This document shows, one piece after another, positions 37,001 through 47,066 of a stretch of DNA of 64,000 bases. A program made the translations under genes and the position numbers. Each line of letters begins with the position of its first letter. Positions within the stretch are counted from its first letter, which is position 1. This stretch comes from Mycolicibacter senuensis (lineage in GTDB: Bacteria > Actinomycetota > Actinomycetes > Mycobacteriales > Mycobacteriaceae): positions 248,001 through 312,000 of the forward strand of contig NZ_LQPS01000039.1 in assembly GCF_002101885.1 (NCBI RefSeq). The letters run 5' to 3'. The notes under the pieces are model-generated. The model made no database searches and was not told where the DNA came from. It was given only the letters and a program-made list of their open reading frames with translations.

Positions 37001-37978
37001 GATCACGGCCAGGTCCCAGCCGGCCAGCGGCAGCCCGATCCGGATCGGCCCGGACTCGCCCAGCTGCGCCGCGCAGGCCACCACGGTAGTTTCGGTGGGA
37101 CCGTAGGTGTTCCACACCTCGCGGCCGTCCATCGCCAGCCGGGCCGCCAGTTCCGGCGGGCACGCCTCACCGCCGAAGATCAGCAGCCGCACCGCTTCCA
37201 GCGCCTCGGCCGGCCACAGCGCGGCCAGCGAGGGCACGGTCGACACCACGGTCACGTCCCGAGACACCAGCCACGGCCCCAGGTCCATGCCGCTGCGCAC
37301 CAGCGAGCGTGGTGCGGGAACCAGGCAGGCGCCGTACCGCCACGCCAGCCACATCTCCTCGCAGGATGCGTCGAAGGCGACCGACAACCCGGCCAGCACT
37401 CGGTCGCCGGGGCCGATCGGGCTGTCCTGCAAGAACAGTCGCGCTTCGGCGTCGACGAACGCCGCCGCGTTGCGGTGGGTGATCGCCACGCCCTTGGGGG
37501 TGCCGGTGGATCCCGAGGTGAAGATGATCCAGGCGTCGTCGTCCGGCGACGGCGCCGACGCGCGCCCACCGCGAGACGCGCCGGGGCCGCGGCCCAAGCC
37601 CTGTTCGGTGAGTATCGCCGCCACCTGCGCCTCGGTGAACACCAGGTCGGCCCGTTCGGCGGGATCGTCGGCGTCGACCGGGACGTAGGCGGCGCCGGTG
37701 GCCAGGGTGGCCAGGATCGCCACGTAGAGCGCGTAGCTTCCCGAGGGCATCCGGATGCCGATGCGGTCGCCGCGGCCGAGACCGCGGGCGGCCAGCCAGG
37801 CGACGCTCTCCTCGATGTCGGCGATCAGCTCGCCGTAGGTCAACACCACCTCGCCGTCGTCGATCGCGGCGGCGTCGGGATAGCGGGCCGCGGTCTCCTG
37901 CAGGATGTCGATCAGGGTGCGCGGTCCGGGGGCCGAGGAGGCGCGCAGGTACTGCGTCGGGACTTGCACCGGGGGCAC
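34061..37978 (-). CDS. Pls/PosA-type non-ribosomal peptide synthetase
   Basis: A 1,305-residue single-module synthetase of the epsilon-poly-lysine-synthase type. Residues 1-500 form an adenylation domain (IIFTSGSTGTPKGVA; NTYGPTETTV; YRSGDLV; TSGKVDRD). The carrier domain follows (FFALGGGSLQAAQL, Ser for phosphopantetheine). The remainder has several membrane helices and three tandem left-handed beta-helix (hexapeptide) domains such as VGNDATIGARTTLLPGASVG. There is no condensation or thioesterase domain. Such enzymes make amino-acid homopolymers or ligations at the membrane. It is coupled to the M1 peptidase gene and sits 49 bp after a membrane glycosyltransferase-like gene. Confidence 0.88.
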   Translation of the reverse strand: MPPVQVPTQYLRASSAPGPRTLIDILQETAARYPDAAAIDDGEVVLTYGELIADIEESVAWLAARGLGRGDRIGIRMPSGSYALYVAILATLATGAAYVPVDADDPAERADLVFTEAQVAAILTEQGLGRGPGASRGGRASAPSPDDDAWIIFTSGSTGTPKGVAITHRNAAAFVDAEARLFLQDSPIGPGDRVLAGLSVAFDASCEEMWLAWRYGACLVPAPRSLVRSGMDLGPWLVSRDVTVVSTVPSLAALWPAEALEAVRLLIFGGEACPPELAARLAMDGREVWNTYGPTETTVVACAAQLGESGPIRIGLPLAGWDLAVIGADGEPVATGEVGELVIGGVGLGRYLDADRDSEKFAPLPALEWQRAYRSGDLVRLEPDGLIFCGRADDQVKVGGRRIELGEVDSALVALPGVSGGAAAVRNSAGGTPLLVGYLVSSDPDFDLAAARVELDRRLPAALIPRLVLVGELPTRTSGKVDRDALPWPVGPEPGGLAGAGDPDSTLGWLAGLWREVLGTAVDDEQADFFALGGGSLQAAQLVAALRQRYPQTTVAQLYDRPRLGSLAGFLDDMGRSDPAAAAAPCPVQPMPRLTQAAQVLLSVPLATLSGLQWVTWLALLNNVVAAWHPLPWLARLDWWWVIAGFVLFVTPLGRMGIAALGARALLAGLQPGSYRRGGPEHLRVWIAERLAAASGAENLAGAPWLVYYARALGNKVGKGVDLHSAPPVTGMLTLGHRCSIEPEVDLSGYWIDGEAFHVGPITVGNDATIGARTTLLPGASVGKDADVAPGSGVTGEVKKGQYWTGSPAVKSGKARHPWPDHRPPRRPVWVTVYGLTSILLGGLPLLALGAGLAVVGRAVGDAATLGSAIGPAALWTPVAALTALAGYAALTVVAVRLLSIGLAEGYHPVRSRQGWQLWATERLMDSARDYLFPVYASLVTPWWLRLLGAKVGDGTEISTALLIPKFTTIADGAFLADDTMVASYELGGGWIHVAPATIGERAFLGNSGITQPGRRVPDRALVAVLSTAPHKAKTGSSWLGSPPVRLRRKTADLDAERTFEPPLRLKLMRAVMETFRLIPVMVTFGIGVTLLGVLQWAATRFGYLWTALGSGVTLLAAGAVAGGIAVVAKWLTVGRIRATEHPLWSPFVWRNEVSDTFVETVAAPWFARAATGTPVMNLWLRALGATIGRGVWCETYWLPEADLVTLGPGATVNRGCVVQTHLFHDRIMQLDTVTLEAGATLGPHCVALPAARVGADTTIGPASLVMRGDEVPPATRWQGNPIAPWPVPRKKRGSSRAPTEESAA

Positions 37979-38027
37979 GTCTGTAGAACGTACCCAGCAC
38001 CCGGACGTCGTGCAGCGCGCCGCGCGG

Positions 38028-40798
<2,771 letters not shown>

Positions 40799-40808
40799 AC
40801 GATGTGGC

Positions 40809-40943
40809 ATACTTCCTCGACGGAGGGGAGTATTCCTTCGTCGCAGTGTCGTCATCTCGTCGCCCGTCATCGGACGACCGGTGCTGTGGGCCGGCTACCG
40901 GCGGAAGAGACCTCCAGCGCATCACAGACGCTGGAGGCAATCA
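40809..40943 (+). promoter_or_regulatory. yybP-ykoY-type manganese riboswitch
   Basis: Three conserved elements of this family appear in order: GGAGGGGAGTA (40822-40832), a CGTCA loop element (40850-40854, with another at 40865-40869) and AGAGACCTCC (40906-40915). GGAGG can pair with CCTCC to close the aptamer. Between them TCGTC/GACGA and CCGGT/ACCGG stems can form. An upstream stem, ATACTTCCT (40809-40817) with GGGGAGTAT (40825-40833), can compete with the aptamer core. The element lies directly before a P-type ATPase, a gene class this riboswitch is known to control. Confidence 0.8.
40911..40937 (+). promoter_or_regulatory. Hairpin that sequesters the ATPase ribosome-binding site
   Basis: CCTCCAGCG (40911-40919) is a perfect 9-bp complement of CGCTGGAGG (40929-40937). 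The GGAGG within it (40933-40937) is the ribosome-binding site, six bases before ATG 40944. The same CCTCC closes the riboswitch aptamer, so the two pairings exclude each other: aptamer closed would free the site, aptamer open would hide it. Confidence 0.8.
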
Positions 40944-43900
40944 ATGGACGTGTTCTCGATCGGCCGCTTCGGTCTGGAGACCGTCGGCGCGGCGGCATCG
41001 TCGGTTCTCGGGGCCAGCCTGGACCTCGCCGCCATCCCGCTGCGCGAAAGCGCCCGAATCCTCGGCGGTGAGCGCTCCGATCTGACCAGCCGGCGCAGCT
41101 GGCGCGGTGCCGGACGGGCCTGGATCGAGGTCCGCGGACTCGACGAGGACGGCGGGGCCGACATCGGCGCCGAGGTGCTCGACGCGCTGCGGGCCCGCCC
41201 GGACGTGGCCTCGGTGCGGCTGAACCGCCCGCTGTCCCGGGTGATCGTCGAGATCGGTGACGACGCGTCGTTGGCCGAACTGTGCGCCACGGTGGAAGCG
41301 GTCGAGAAGTCCGCAGCGCTCAGCGTCAACGAGACCGCCGCACTGCCCGGCGACGGGCTGTTGTTGGCCGCCAAGGGCGCGATGGTGGGCGCGAACGCGG
41401 TGGGCTTGGCGATCGCGACGGCGGGCAGCGTGCTGCGCTGGCCGGCGGCGCCCAAGATCTTCGACGCCGCAGCATCGGTAGCGCGCTACCAGCCGTTGGT
41501 CCGGAACGCGCTGGAAAGCCGGATCGGGCCCACCCGAACCGATGCGGTGCTGTCGCTGGCCTCGCTCGGCTCACACATCATCACCATGTCGCCGGCGATC
41601 CTGGCGGTGGACCTGATGGTGGAGGGCTTGAAAGCGTCCGAGGCCCGCGCCGGGGCGCTGGCCTGGAACCGCTACGAGCCGGAGCTGGCCCGCTGGGCCG
41701 AGCACCCGGAAGTGCACCGCGCGCCGCGTCCGGTGCCACGGCCGCACGGGCCGGCCGAACGCTATCTGCGACGGACCGCGGTCGCCCAGGTGCTCGCCAC
41801 CGGCGTGGTCGGCGCCATCACCCGCAACCTGGACATGACCTCCAGCGCGATCCTGGCGACCTCGCCGAAAGCGGTACGCACCAGCTGCGAGTCGTTCGCC
41901 GCGACGCTCGGGCAGGGACTGGCGGACGCGCACGAGGTGCTGCCGCTGCGGCCGGACAGCCTGCGCCGCCTGGACAAGATCGACACCGTGGTCATAGACC
42001 CGCGGGTGCTGGCCGGCGAACAGCGCCGGGTGGTGCAGATCCGCGGCGCCACCGAGCACGAGCTGCCGCAGGCCTGGAACAACGCGCAGCGCTTGCTGGA
42101 CAAGCCCGGACTGCGTCCGGGCTGGCATCGGGTCCGCATGACGGCACGCGACCGCGCCGAAGCGGTGGAGGCGCTGATCCTGCCCACCCACCACGCCCTG
42201 GCCTCGGCGGTGGTGCTCGAGGGCCGGGCCTCCGGAGCGGACCTGGTCACCGTGGACACCGACATCCTCGGCGAGCTGCGTCCCGGCTTCGACGACGTCC
42301 GCCCGGCGCCGGGCGTGCGTGACCCGGGCGGGATGGACGCCGCACTGGCTGCCGTCGTGACCGATCTGCAACAGTCCGGCCGCACCGTCGCCGTGCTGTC
42401 GAGCGCGGCGGCGCAGGCGCTGGCGGCGTCGGACCTGGCGCTCGGGGTCATGCCGGATTCGGAAACCGCCGCGCCGCCTTTTCATGCCGACCTGCTGCTG
42501 GCCGATCTGGGTGCGGCATGGCAGCTGCTGCGCGCGCTGCCGGCCGCCCGCGACGCCACCGAGCGCGGTGTGGCGATCTCGATCGGCGCTTCGACCATCG
42601 CCGGGCTGCTGCTGGTGCGCGGCGTCCGGGCGACCATTCCCGGGCTCGGGGCGTCACCGGGCCGCGGTCCCGGCCCGGTGACGGTCGGTGCGGGCGCCGG
42701 GATGCTGTCGGGGTATCTGCTCGCCCGTCGGGTACTGGGGGCTCGTGCTCCCCAGCCGGCGCCGGCCTATGAGTGGCACGCCATGTCGGTCGAGCAGGTG
42801 CGCGAGTTGTTGGGTCCGGATGCGGTGACGCCGCTGGCCGAGCGGGCACCGGTCGACACCGGTCCGCAGGGCATGTTCTGGCCGTACTTCCACGCCGTGC
42901 GCGCCGAACTTTCCGACCCGATGACCCCGATCCTGGCGCTGTGCTCGGCGGCGACCGCCATGCTGGGCTCGCCGATCGATGCCGTGATGGTGGGCACCGT
43001 GCTCACCGGCAACGCCATGCTGGCCGCCTACCAGCGGCTGCGCGCCGAGAGCCGGCTGAACACGCTGCTGGCGCAGCAGGCCCCGCCGGCCCGGGTGGCC
43101 TTGACCGGCGCCGACGGGTCGCGGACCTACCGAGAGATCGTGGCCGAACAACTGCTGCCCGGCGACGTGATCGAGGTGCGCAGCAACGAGGTGGTGCCGG
43201 CCGATGCCCGGCTGATCGAGCAGTGCGATGTCGAGGTCGACGAGTCGTCGTTGACCGGTGAGTCGTTGTCGGTCGGCAAGCAACTGGACCCGACGCCCGG
43301 TGCGGAACTGGCCGAGCGCAGCTCCATGCTCTATGCGGGCACCACGGTGATCGCCGGGACGGCGCTGGCCATCGTGACCGCGGTGGGCGGCGACACCCAG
43401 TCCCGTCGGGCCTCCGAACTGGCCTCCGGGGAGCTGCCCGAGGTGGGCCTGCAGCATCACTTGTCGCAGCTGATGCACCGGACGTTCCCCTACAGCGCCG
43501 CCGGCGGTGTGGCCGTCGGCGCGCTCGGCCTGCTGCGGCAGGGCGGCCTGCGGGTGGCACTGGGCAACGCGATCGCGGTCGCGATCGCCGCGGTCCCGGA
43601 GGGGATGCCGCTGATGGCGACCCTGGCCCAGCACGCGTCGTCGCAGCGGTTGAGCAAATCGGGTGCGCTGGTACGGATCCCACGATCGGTGGAGGCGCTG
43701 GGCCGGGTCGACGTGGTCTGCTTCGACAAGACCGGAACGCTGTCCGAGAACCGGTTGCGGGTCACCACGGTGCACCCGGTCGGGGGATACTCCGACGACG
43801 ACGTGCTCGGCACTGCGGCGCAGGCGGCACCGGCTCCCGGCGGTGCGGCGTACGCGCACGCCACCGACCAGGCGATCGTCGAGGGCGCGGCCGCCGCTGC

Positions 43901-45575
43901 CGGCGCCCGGCCGTGGACCGAACCGGACGCGCACCTGCCGTTCCGGTCCGGTCGCGCGTTCTCGGCCTCGGCGCTGGGATCGGAGCTGGTGGTAAAGGGC
44001 GCACCGGAAGTGGTGCTCGAGGCCTGCAAGAACGCCGGCGCGGCCGAGGAACAACAGGTTGCCGAGATGGCCGCTCGCGGGTTGCGGGTCATCGCGGTAG
44101 CGCAGCGCAAGCTGACCGCGGCGCAGCAGCGAGCGGTTCGGGAGGACCCCGAAGGCACCGAGCGGATCACCGAGGTGGCCTGCTCCGGGTTGACGCTGAT
44201 TGGGTTCCTCGGCCTGGCGGACACGCCCCGCGCCGACGCCCCGCGGCTGCTGTCCGATCTGGCGGCCCGCGGCATCGACATCCGGATGATCACCGGCGAC
44301 CACCCGATCACGGCCACCGCGATCGCGGCCGAGATGGGCGTCACCGTCGGCGCCGAGCAGGTCATCACCGGCTCGGAGTGGAATGCGTTGAACCGCAAGG
44401 ACCAAGAGCGGGTGGTCTGCGAGCGGGTGATCTTCGCGCGCATGTCGCCGGAGAACAAGGTGCAGATCGTGCAGACCCTCGAGCGGGCCGGGCGCGTCTC
44501 GGCGATGGTCGGTGACGGCGCCAACGACGCCGCCGCGATCCGGGCCGCCACGGTGGGGCTGGGGGTGGTGGCGCACGGCAGCGACTCGGCGCACGCCACC
44601 GCCGACGTGGTGCTGACCGACGGGAAGATCGGCGCGCTGGTCGACGCGATCGACGAGGGCAGGCGGCTGTGGCGGGGCGTGCAACTCGCCATCTCCGGAC
44701 TGCTGGGCGGCAATGCCGGCGAGGTGATGTTCTCCGTCATCGGGACGGCGGTCACCGGTGATTCGCCCCTGAACACCCGGCAGTTGCTGCTGATGAACAC
44801 CTTGACCGACGCGTTGCCGGCCACCGCGGTCGCGGTCAGCACCCCGGCGGGCCCGATCGGCGGCGCCGTGCCCGGCCTCGATGAGAAGAAACTGTGGCGC
44901 GCGGTGGCATTCCGGGGCGGGGTTACCGCGGCGGCGGGCACCGCAGCCTGGGTCATGGGGAGGGCGAGCGGCACGCCGCAGCGGGCCTCGACGGTGGCGC
45001 TGATCTCGCTGGTGACCACCGAGCTCGGTCAGACCGTGGTCGACTCGCGGGCGCCGTTGGTGCTGGCGACCGCGGCCGGATCCTTCGTGTTGTTCGCCGC
45101 GATGGTGTCCACGCCCGGGGTCAGCCAGTTGCTGGGCTGCACTCCGGTCGGCCCGATCGGCTGGGCGCAGGGGGTGGGCACCGCTGCGGTGGCCACCGCA
45201 GCGGTGGCCGTGGCGGACCGACGCCCGGCCGCCCTCAAGGAGATCGCTGCGGCCGAGCCCGAGCCGGCGACGGTGGTGGCGCTTCCGGCGGGCAAAGAGG
45301 TGGCGGCCAGCAAAGTTCCGGCGAAGAAAGGTCCGGCGGCCAAGAAGCCGGCTGGCAAGAAGCCGGCGGCCAAGAAGGCCCCGGTGAAGAAAGCGCCGGT
45401 GAAGAAAGCCTCGGCGAAGAAAGCCCCGGTGAAGAAAGCCCCGGCGAAGAAAGCCCCGGTGAAGAAAGCCCCGGCGAAGAAAGTTTCGGCGGAGAAAGGT
45501 CCGGCGGCCAAGAAAGCCTCGGCCAAGAAAGCCGCCGCGAAGAAGCCGGCCCGGAGACTCGAAGTGGTGCGCTGA
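40944..45575 (+). CDS. Large P-type cation ATPase (CtpH/CtpI type) with lysine-rich tail
   Basis: A 1,543-residue P-type ATPase. A long mycobacterial N-terminal extension includes an HMA-like region and a degenerate half-ATPase. The functional core has SLTGES (about 770), the membrane motif AVPEGMPLMATL, the phosphorylated Asp in CFDKTGTL (about 928), ITGDHPITA and MVGDGANDAA. Residues from about 1450 on are an Ala/Lys/Pro tail of KKAPVKKAPAKKA-type repeats ending RRLEVVR. ATG 40944 has GGAGG at 6 bases. The upstream manganese riboswitch points to Mn2+ export. M. tuberculosis CtpH and CtpI are its closest known shapes, with unsettled substrates. Confidence 0.9.
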   Translation: MDVFSIGRFGLETVGAAASSVLGASLDLAAIPLRESARILGGERSDLTSRRSWRGAGRAWIEVRGLDEDGGADIGAEVLDALRARPDVASVRLNRPLSRVIVEIGDDASLAELCATVEAVEKSAALSVNETAALPGDGLLLAAKGAMVGANAVGLAIATAGSVLRWPAAPKIFDAAASVARYQPLVRNALESRIGPTRTDAVLSLASLGSHIITMSPAILAVDLMVEGLKASEARAGALAWNRYEPELARWAEHPEVHRAPRPVPRPHGPAERYLRRTAVAQVLATGVVGAITRNLDMTSSAILATSPKAVRTSCESFAATLGQGLADAHEVLPLRPDSLRRLDKIDTVVIDPRVLAGEQRRVVQIRGATEHELPQAWNNAQRLLDKPGLRPGWHRVRMTARDRAEAVEALILPTHHALASAVVLEGRASGADLVTVDTDILGELRPGFDDVRPAPGVRDPGGMDAALAAVVTDLQQSGRTVAVLSSAAAQALAASDLALGVMPDSETAAPPFHADLLLADLGAAWQLLRALPAARDATERGVAISIGASTIAGLLLVRGVRATIPGLGASPGRGPGPVTVGAGAGMLSGYLLARRVLGARAPQPAPAYEWHAMSVEQVRELLGPDAVTPLAERAPVDTGPQGMFWPYFHAVRAELSDPMTPILALCSAATAMLGSPIDAVMVGTVLTGNAMLAAYQRLRAESRLNTLLAQQAPPARVALTGADGSRTYREIVAEQLLPGDVIEVRSNEVVPADARLIEQCDVEVDESSLTGESLSVGKQLDPTPGAELAERSSMLYAGTTVIAGTALAIVTAVGGDTQSRRASELASGELPEVGLQHHLSQLMHRTFPYSAAGGVAVGALGLLRQGGLRVALGNAIAVAIAAVPEGMPLMATLAQHASSQRLSKSGALVRIPRSVEALGRVDVVCFDKTGTLSENRLRVTTVHPVGGYSDDDVLGTAAQAAPAPGGAAYAHATDQAIVEGAAAAAGARPWTEPDAHLPFRSGRAFSASALGSELVVKGAPEVVLEACKNAGAAEEQQVAEMAARGLRVIAVAQRKLTAAQQRAVREDPEGTERITEVACSGLTLIGFLGLADTPRADAPRLLSDLAARGIDIRMITGDHPITATAIAAEMGVTVGAEQVITGSEWNALNRKDQERVVCERVIFARMSPENKVQIVQTLERAGRVSAMVGDGANDAAAIRAATVGLGVVAHGSDSAHATADVVLTDGKIGALVDAIDEGRRLWRGVQLAISGLLGGNAGEVMFSVIGTAVTGDSPLNTRQLLLMNTLTDALPATAVAVSTPAGPIGGAVPGLDEKKLWRAVAFRGGVTAAAGTAAWVMGRASGTPQRASTVALISLVTTELGQTVVDSRAPLVLATAAGSFVLFAAMVSTPGVSQLLGCTPVGPIGWAQGVGTAAVATAAVAVADRRPAALKEIAAAEPEPATVVALPAGKEVAASKVPAKKGPAAKKPAGKKPAAKKAPVKKAPVKKASAKKAPVKKAPAKKAPVKKAPAKKVSAEKGPAAKKASAKKAAAKKPARRLEVVR
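45292..45560 (+). repeat. Coding low-complexity Lys/Ala/Pro repeat
   Basis: Degenerate 15-30 bp units such as AAGAAAGCCCCGGTG and AAGAAAGCCCCGGCG are repeated across the 3' end of the ATPase gene. They encode about 85 residues of KKAPVKKA/KKAPAKKA. Similar tails occur on topoisomerase I here and on the histone-like protein HupB in mycobacteria. Copy number of such DNA can change by slippage. Confidence 0.85.
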
Positions 45576-45587
45576 GGCGGAGCTTCA

Positions 45588-45761
45588 TCACGCCGACCTG
45601 AGGAGCTTCGCCGCCGTGGCCGCCGGGGGCGTTGAGCGGCGTTGCTCGACCTCGATCACGCCGGCACGCCAGAGCACCGCGTACAACTCGACGATCGGCA
45701 CGGTCAGGGCCGTGGCTGTGACTTCGACCAGCGGCTCCGCGAGGACTTCGGTCGCCTTCAT
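45588..45761 (-). CDS. Possible small protein of 57 residues
   Basis: An uninterrupted frame from ATG 45761 to TGA 45588 lies in the 336-bp gap after the ATPase gene. It encodes MKATEVLAEPLVEVTATALT followed by VPIVELYAVLWRAGVIEVEQ and a basic end, an amphipathic, plausible small protein. There is no clear ribosome-binding site and I recognise no family. It overlaps nothing else. It could be a real mycobacterial microprotein or chance in GC-rich DNA. Confidence 0.35.
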   Translation of the reverse strand: MKATEVLAEPLVEVTATALTVPIVELYAVLWRAGVIEVEQRRSTPPAATAAKLLRSA

Positions 45762-45847
45762 AGGCCCCAGGGTGACCGCCGCAGCGAGACGACCGGGAAA
45801 CCGACTGTTACGAGTCGGCCAACTGTCGCCGAACTACTGTGTTTTTT

Positions 45848-45961
45848 GCGGCGGTTACAGCTTCGCCTCTCCTTCGTCGAGCCTCGCTGAACCGCGGTGT
45901 TGATGCGGCGGTTACAGCTTCGCCTCTCCTTCGTCGAGCCTCGCTGAACCGCCGGGTCCGG
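45848..45961 (-). repeat. 57-bp tandem doublet at the end of the DUF2304 gene
   Basis: Copies are at 45848-45904 and 45905-45961, with the core CAGCTTCGCCTCTCCTTCGT identical in both. Period (57 bp) and core match the doublet in acs. On the minus strand each copy reads GGxSARLDEGEAKL then TAA, where the acs copies have GGA instead of the stop. The second copy supplies the last residues and stop of the DUF2304 gene; the first lies downstream. Confidence 0.92.
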
Positions 45962-46289
45962 GGGGTTGGGCCTGGGCGAGCGCTACTACCCGCGCCAGCC
46001 GCGCGTAGCGCAACTCCAGGTCGCGGAACCGCATATAGGTGCTCAAGGTGGTGAACGCGAACACCATGATCAGCACATACAGCATCAGATCGGTGCCGCG
46101 GCGCACGCCGAGCCAGTTGGCCAACACGGTGGTGTCATCGGGGCGCAGCACCGCGTAGATGCCGGCCACCACGAACCCCAGATAGCCGACCTTGACCCAG
46201 GCCCGGGACTGGGCGGATCCCCGCGACAGCAGCAGGTAGATCAACAATGCCAGCACCGCCGCGATCAGCAGCACTTTGATCCAGTTCAC
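45912..46289 (-). CDS. DUF2304 membrane protein, PpgS partner (Rv3632 type)
   Basis: A 125-residue protein with three membrane helices (IKVLLIAAVLALLIYLLL; WVKVGYLGFVVAGIYAVL; DLMLYVLIMVFAFTTLSTY) and a cytoplasmic coiled tail (MRFRDLELRYARLARVVALA). In M. tuberculosis Rv3632 anchors and activates the PpgS glycosyltransferase for arabinogalactan galactosamine. The final residues, GGSARLDEGEAKL, and the TAA stop come from the 57-bp repeat, an added tail not expected in the family. ATG 46289 lies 13 bp after the PpgS stop in the same operon. Confidence 0.87.
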   Translation of the reverse strand: MNWIKVLLIAAVLALLIYLLLSRGSAQSRAWVKVGYLGFVVAGIYAVLRPDDTTVLANWLGVRRGTDLMLYVLIMVFAFTTLSTYMRFRDLELRYARLARVVALAQAQPPGPGGSARLDEGEAKL

Positions 46290-46302
46290 GAGGCGATCCC
46301 GG

Positions 46303-47025
46303 TCATCGCGACATCCTTTTGCGCAGTAGCCCGTCGAACAGGATGTTGACGCCGTTGAGTAACGGCTGGCCCTTCGACTTGGAGTAGTCGGTGTAGAGCA
46401 CCTCGACCGGCTCTTCGCCTACCCGCCAATGGTTTTCGGCGATCAGAGCGATGAACTCCCCGGCGTGGCTCATCCCGGTCATGGTCAGGTCGAGACGGTC
46501 GGCGACCCGCCGGTTGAACACCCGCAGGCCGTTGTGGGCATCGGAGAGCCCGAGGCGGCGGATCCGCGGGTTCAGCCACACCGCGGCCCGCAGCACCAGC
46601 CGTTTGAGGGGCGGTACGGCGGCCGCCGCCTCGGCCGCGGCGAACCGCGTGCCGATGACGATGTCGAGGTCGTCGTCATCGAGGCGCTCGATCATGCGTA
46701 CCACGTCGGCCACCCGGTGCTGACCGTCGGCGTCGAAGGTGGCGAACAGTCGGGCGCCGGGTCGGTTGCGGGCGAACTCGACCCCGGTCTGGATGGCCGC
46801 GCCCTGGCCGAGGTTGACCGGATGCCGCACGACATGGGCGCCGGCGCGCCGGGCGATCGCGGCGGTGTCGTCGGCGCTTCCGTCGTCCACGCAGACCACC
46901 GCCTCGAAAACGGCGCGGATTCCGGCGATCACGTCGCCGATGACGGCCGCCTCGCCGAAGGCCGGGACGATGATCCAGACGTCGGGGTAGGGCGTTGACC
47001 TGGTAGCGATGTCTAAAAAATACAC
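46303..47025 (-). CDS. ppgS: Polyprenyl-phosphate glycosyltransferase PpgS (Rv3631 type)
   Basis: A 240-residue GT2 enzyme of the dolichol-phosphate-mannose-synthase class. VWIIVPAFGEAAVIGDVI starts the fold, VCVDDGSADDT and FATFDADGQH (metal-binding DxD) are the nucleotide-sugar motifs, and SDAHNGLRVFNRR follows. In M. tuberculosis it makes polyprenyl-phospho-N-acetylgalactosamine for the galactosamine on arabinogalactan. GTG 47025 gives the expected short N-terminus; the frame stays open far upstream inside the flippase-like gene but that is antisense-free shadow. It is followed by the DUF2304 partner. Confidence 0.9.
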   Translation of the reverse strand: MYFLDIATRSTPYPDVWIIVPAFGEAAVIGDVIAGIRAVFEAVVCVDDGSADDTAAIARRAGAHVVRHPVNLGQGAAIQTGVEFARNRPGARLFATFDADGQHRVADVVRMIERLDDDDLDIVIGTRFAAAEAAAAVPPLKRLVLRAAVWLNPRIRRLGLSDAHNGLRVFNRRVADRLDLTMTGMSHAGEFIALIAENHWRVGEEPVEVLYTDYSKSKGQPLLNGVNILFDGLLRKRMSR

Positions 47026-47066
47026 CTGGGCGCGCCGCCGTCGGCGCAGCCGGGCCGGTCGGCGGG

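Noticed and set aside
45292..45560. CRISPR-like or intergenic tandem repeat
   Set aside because: The repeats are degenerate, lack spacers and are wholly inside the ATPase frame, encoding a Lys/Ala/Pro tail.
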